A DNA stretch of 16,927 nucleotides, taken from the NCBI GenBank assembly GCA_964386785.1, contig CAYLUD010000032.1, forward strand, positions 1-16,927, given 5' to 3'. Origin of the DNA: SZAS-3 sp964386785. Its GTDB lineage: Bacteria; Chlamydiota; Chlamydiia; Chlamydiales; JAAKFR01. The position numbers and the translations under genes are program-made. Shown one piece after another: positions 14,457-16,927 of the stretch. The first letter of the stretch is position 1, and each line of letters opens with the position of its first letter. The notes under the pieces were generated by a model. It was not told the origin of the DNA, searched no databases, and worked only from the letters and a program-made list of their open reading frames with translations.

Positions 14457-15293
14457 TTATGACACAAGAAAATCAAACAGGAATAGGAGTTTCTGACGCA
14501 GCTCATGGCGAGGTATCACAGCGTCAATCATTCCATGTTCCAATAAAAATTCTGATTTCTGCGCACCTGGCGGCAATTTCTGACGGATCGTCTGTTCTAC
14601 TACACGAGGGCCTGCAAAGCCAATCAGCGCATCGGGTTCTGCGAGGATGATATCCCCAAGAGAGGCGAAGGAAGCTGTGACTCCTCCTAAAGTAGGATGA
14701 GCTAGAATGGAAATATAGGGCACCCCTGCATCATGAAGCAAGGCGAGGGCTCCTGAAGTCTTTGCCATCTGCATGAGAGAGAGGATGGACTCTTGCATGC
14801 GCGCTCCACCCGAAGTGGATACAATCACCAGAGGCACTCTTGCAGTAGTAGCCCATTCAATCAAACGAGTGAGTCGCTCCCCTACTACAGAGCCCATGGA
14901 ACCGGCCATGAATGTAAAATCCAACACCCCTAACGCAAAGGTGCGTCCTTCTACCACAGCGCGTCCCACCGAGACCCCTTCATTACGACCTGATTCTTCG
15001 GTAGCTCGTTGTAATCGATCAGGATAGCTTTCTCGATCTAGAAACTTAAGAGGATCCAAGGGAGATAAATCCCCCCACATTTCTTCAAAAGAATCGCTTA
15101 ATAAAGAGATCCTCTCTTGAATTTTAAGTGGGTAATGATAGGCACATTTGGGGCAGCAATGGAAACTTTTTTCCAGCTGCTGCACATGGAGCATCTCCTG
15201 ACATTTAGGACACTGGCGCCACCCGTTAAAAGCGAGGGGGTCCTGAGTCTTACTCTTCTCAATTTTTGGTTTTTCTCGAAAAAACAATTTCAT
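14457..15293 (-). CDS. accD: Acetyl-CoA carboxylase carboxyltransferase subunit beta
   Basis: Transfers carboxyl from carboxybiotin to acetyl-CoA to make malonyl-CoA for fatty-acid synthesis; it acts as an alpha2beta2 complex with AccA, which is not in the window. The 278 residues match the family. The zinc ribbon is C28-x2-C31 and C47-x2-C50 (an extra Cys sits at 46). The crotonase-type core follows: FTFMAGSMGSVVGE, the oxyanion-forming STSGGARMQES, HPTLGGVTASFASLGDIILA, and the end block IGFAGPRVVEQTI. All are intact. The ATG has only a weak AAG ahead of it, but the MKLFFREKPKI start is standard. It is the first gene of the minus-strand series ending in mnmA and is divergent from sod across 249 bp. 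Confidence 0.96.
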   Translation of the reverse strand: MKLFFREKPKIEKSKTQDPLAFNGWRQCPKCQEMLHVQQLEKSFHCCPKCAYHYPLKIQERISLLSDSFEEMWGDLSPLDPLKFLDRESYPDRLQRATEESGRNEGVSVGRAVVEGRTFALGVLDFTFMAGSMGSVVGERLTRLIEWATTARVPLVIVSTSGGARMQESILSLMQMAKTSGALALLHDAGVPYISILAHPTLGGVTASFASLGDIILAEPDALIGFAGPRVVEQTIRQKLPPGAQKSEFLLEHGMIDAVIPRHELRQKLLFLFDFLVS

Positions 15294-15436
15294 TGAAGGC
15301 TTATTCTAACAGAATGTCTGGTTACAGTCAAAAAAAGGTTGGGATTGAATGCACTCTATCGAGACGATTTACGCTACACCACGACACGAGTTGAATAAAT
15401 AATTACTATAAATAAGATGGATTCGAGAGGGATCCA

Positions 15437-15529
15437 ATGCTCCATCATGATCGGGATTCTTGGCCTTTTTCTCTTGACTTCGAATCAGAGTCCCCCCCAT
15501 CCTCCATTCTATTACTCACCTTATGTTAG
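15437..15529 (+). CDS. Possible 30-residue leader peptide upstream of sod
   Basis: A short frame begins at an ATG with GAGAGGG five bases before it. Its peptide starts MLHHDRDSWPFSLDFESE and continues SPPSSILLLTLC. The TAG stop lies inside the sod ribosome-binding site (TTAGGAG), 13 bases before the sod ATG, as in a leader whose translation controls the next gene. No family is known to me. It may be chance, but the start signal is as good as that of most genes here. Confidence 0.3.
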   Translation: MLHHDRDSWPFSLDFESESPPSSILLLTLC

Positions 15530-15542
15530 GAGTTGACTTACG

Positions 15543-16175
15543 ATGACGCAATACACTCTTCCACCCCTTCCCTATGATTATAGCGCTTTAGAGCCTGTGC
15601 TCTCAGCCGAGATTATGCATCTGCATCATGAAAAACATCATGCAGCCTATGTCACGAATCTCAATATTGCACTGCAAAAACATGCAGAAGCAGAACAGCG
15701 AAGAGACTTAGATACGCAAATTTCCTTGCAACCTGCGATTCGCTTTAATGGGGGTGGGCATATTAACCATACTCTATTTTGGGAAAGCCTAGCACCCACC
15801 TCTCAGGGAGGAGGAGAGTTGCCCTCTGGATCCTTTGCTAAGGCTTTAGAAGCTCGTTTTGGTTCTTTGCAACAATTCATTGACCTATTTAACGGCAAGA
15901 CGGGAGCCATTCAAGGTTCTGGATGGGGATGGCTCTGCTGGTGCAAAGATGCTAAACATTTTTCTTTAGTTACCTGTGCCAACCAAGACCCCCTCTTTGC
16001 CACGACTTCGCGTATTCCTCTCTTAGGAATTGATGTATGGGAGCATGCCTACTACCCTCAGTACAAAAATGCCCGTGCCGAATATTTGAAGAACATTTGG
16101 AAGGTCATCAATTGGAAAACGGTAGCAACTCGGTTTGATCGAGCTACCCATTCTTCTTGCTGTGGTTGCCATTAA
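15543..16175 (+). CDS. sodA: Superoxide dismutase (Mn-type)
   Basis: Converts superoxide to oxygen and hydrogen peroxide in the cytoplasm. The 210 residues carry all four metal ligands: H28 (LHHEKHH), H76 (GGHINHTLFW), D164 and H168 (DVWEHAYY). The outer-sphere Gln is on the C-terminal side (Q148 in CANQD) and GGH precedes the second ligand; both mark the Mn-type over the Fe-type, though cambialistic use is possible. AGGAG lies 10 bases before the ATG. The last ten residues (ATHSSCCGCH) form an unusual tail with three Cys and two His, beyond the normal end of the fold. This tail is encoded in the stretch that overlaps the hemD-like gene on the other strand (16144-16175). A strong hairpin follows 14 bases after the stop. 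In chlamydiae the gene is often called sodM. Confidence 0.95.
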   Translation: MTQYTLPPLPYDYSALEPVLSAEIMHLHHEKHHAAYVTNLNIALQKHAEAEQRRDLDTQISLQPAIRFNGGGHINHTLFWESLAPTSQGGGELPSGSFAKALEARFGSLQQFIDLFNGKTGAIQGSGWGWLCWCKDAKHFSLVTCANQDPLFATTSRIPLLGIDVWEHAYYPQYKNARAEYLKNIWKVINWKTVATRFDRATHSSCCGCH

Positions 16176-16773
16176 GGTAACGCTCTAAAGCAGTCTGGGT
16201 CACAGCACCCAGACTGCAAAATCTTACTTTCTCCGGCCAATGTGGGTAGCACGCAAAGAATGCATCTACGGTAGAGGGGGAAGTAAAGATCACTTCATCA
16301 AATTCTTCTAGACATGGCAGAGGATCGGGACGCAATCGTTCTGTCCAGTATGCAGGAAATGCATAAAAAGGAATGTGATGCGCTTCCAGCCAAGGTAGAA
16401 TCACAGGCCGTATTTCTGCTGCGTGAGGATACCCTATAGAACGTGGCGGCATCTCTTCCCAAAGAGCACAGATACCTTCAGCTTGTTCCCATTTGGGTGT
16501 AAGGACAGAAAAACCATATTCTTTCACGATAGCAGCCGTTGCGTGACCTACGGCATAGTACGTTGTATGGATCTGCACATATTGAAAGAGCAATGTAGCC
16601 GCCATGCGACTGGTTACTAGAATGGAATCATATTGAAACAAGTACTCCATATGGTGTTGGAGATCAGGCAAGGGGTGGGTAGCAATAAACGGTACATGTA
16701 CGCAAGACCTCCTGTACCGCGAGGGATCGAGCCCAGTGTATAAACATCGATGATCAGAATCATGCGCATTCAT
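16144..16773 (-). CDS. hemD: Uroporphyrinogen-III synthase-like protein
   Basis: Would cyclise hydroxymethylbilane to uroporphyrinogen III in heme synthesis. HemD sequences are very divergent, so this rests on pattern: the opening LYTGLDPSRY strand, SILVTSRMAA near residues 50-59, a Rossmann-like YYAVGHATAAIVKEYGF at about 72-88, the linker strand RSIGYPHAAEIRP, YWTERL, and the second-domain signature DEVIFTSPSTVDAFF followed by RFCSLGAVTQTAL. These match both halves of the two-domain fold. The 209 residues are short for the family (about 250). The ATG at 16773 has no clear ribosome-binding site, but the first strand begins only 10 residues later. The gene is convergent with sod and overlaps it by 32 bp; its 3' part contains a perfect 11-bp inverted repeat. 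Confidence 0.75.
   Translation of the reverse strand: MNAHDSDHRCLYTGLDPSRYRRSCVHVPFIATHPLPDLQHHMEYLFQYDSILVTSRMAATLLFQYVQIHTTYYAVGHATAAIVKEYGFSVLTPKWEQAEGICALWEEMPPRSIGYPHAAEIRPVILPWLEAHHIPFYAFPAYWTERLRPDPLPCLEEFDEVIFTSPSTVDAFFACYPHWPEKVRFCSLGAVTQTALERYLNGNHSKKNG
16190..16217. terminator. Perfect 11-bp stem-loop behind sod, inside hemD
   Basis: The arms GCAGTCTGGGT and ACCCAGACTGC enclose the loop CACAGC. It begins 14 bases after the sod stop, as a terminator would. No T-run follows, and on the other strand it is coding for the VRFCSLGAVTQTAL part of the hemD-like gene. Confidence 0.55.
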
Positions 16774-16847
16774 GGTATAATGTTCAGGATAGCATAAGAA
16801 TGGGCTTACAGACAGATGTTTGTGTGATTGGTATCAACCTGCATATT

Positions 16848-16927
16848 CTATCCCAGCGCAGTGATACTGTACCCCACATTCCGCAAGTAAAGAGAGCCGG
16901 GGCTGATTTTTTCTGCGACGCGATAAG
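16848..16927 (-). CDS. Possible 3' end of a gene running off the right edge
   Basis: The minus strand has an open frame from the window edge to a TAG at 16848-16850; its last residues read SPGSLYLRNVGYSITALG. It would end 74 bp before hemD in the same direction, as an operon neighbour might. It is too short to identify. Against it, a plus-strand frame from ATG 16800 is also open to the edge (beginning MGLQTDVCVIGINLHILS), and at most one of the two is likely to be real. Confidence 0.25.
   Translation of the reverse strand, partial: YRVAEKISPGSLYLRNVGYSITALG

Overview
The window looks like a piece of a chlamydial (order Chlamydiales) chromosome. Most of it follows a gene order that, from memory, is typical of Chlamydiaceae: gcsH, a large membrane-anchored protein, a phospholipase-D-like protein, lplA, clpC, mnmA (trmU), two ptsN genes, dut, accD and a superoxide dismutase. 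It departs from that order in several places. There are two tandem PLD genes. The gene left of gcsH belongs to an unrecognised membrane-protein family. ptsN and mnmA lie side by side. A hemD-like gene sits right of sod. This suggests a divergent Chlamydiaceae member or a sister family; the sequence alone does not fix the species.

Layout. (1) Positions 42-2435, minus strand, hold three genes of unknown function. Two are clear paralogues with two hydrophobic segments each (479-bp-apart hallmark motifs are described below), and the third is an 84-residue protein that shares one C-terminal motif with its neighbour. (2) Positions 2445-8329, minus strand, form a tightly packed series read lplA > PLD-2 > PLD-1 > PpiD/SurA-N-like protein > gcsH, which runs on with a 9-bp gap into the 318-residue paralogue. 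Lipoate ligase and the lipoyl-carrier protein GcsH therefore sit in one transcriptional direction, which fits a lipoate-relay role for GcsH instead of glycine cleavage. (3) Positions 8330-8775 are an AT-rich divergent region, followed by clpC on the plus strand, whose start region is duplicated in frame. (4) Positions 11248-15293, minus strand, read accD > (435-bp gap with one doubtful small ORF) > dut > ptsN-1 > ptsN-2 (with a DNA-binding-type head) > mnmA. Two of these starts are preceded by small hairpins that contain the ribosome-binding site. (5) Positions 15294-16927 hold a possible leader peptide and a Mn-type sod on the plus strand, convergent with and overlapping a hemD-like gene on the minus strand; the right edge is unassigned.

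No tRNA, rRNA, CRISPR array, IS element or phage gene was recognised. The parts most worth a second look are the paralogous membrane-protein cluster and its 84-residue satellite, the duplicated clpC start, the Cys-rich SOD tail that lies in the overlap with hemD, the strong hairpin inside hemD, and the leader ORF whose stop falls on the sod ribosome-binding site.
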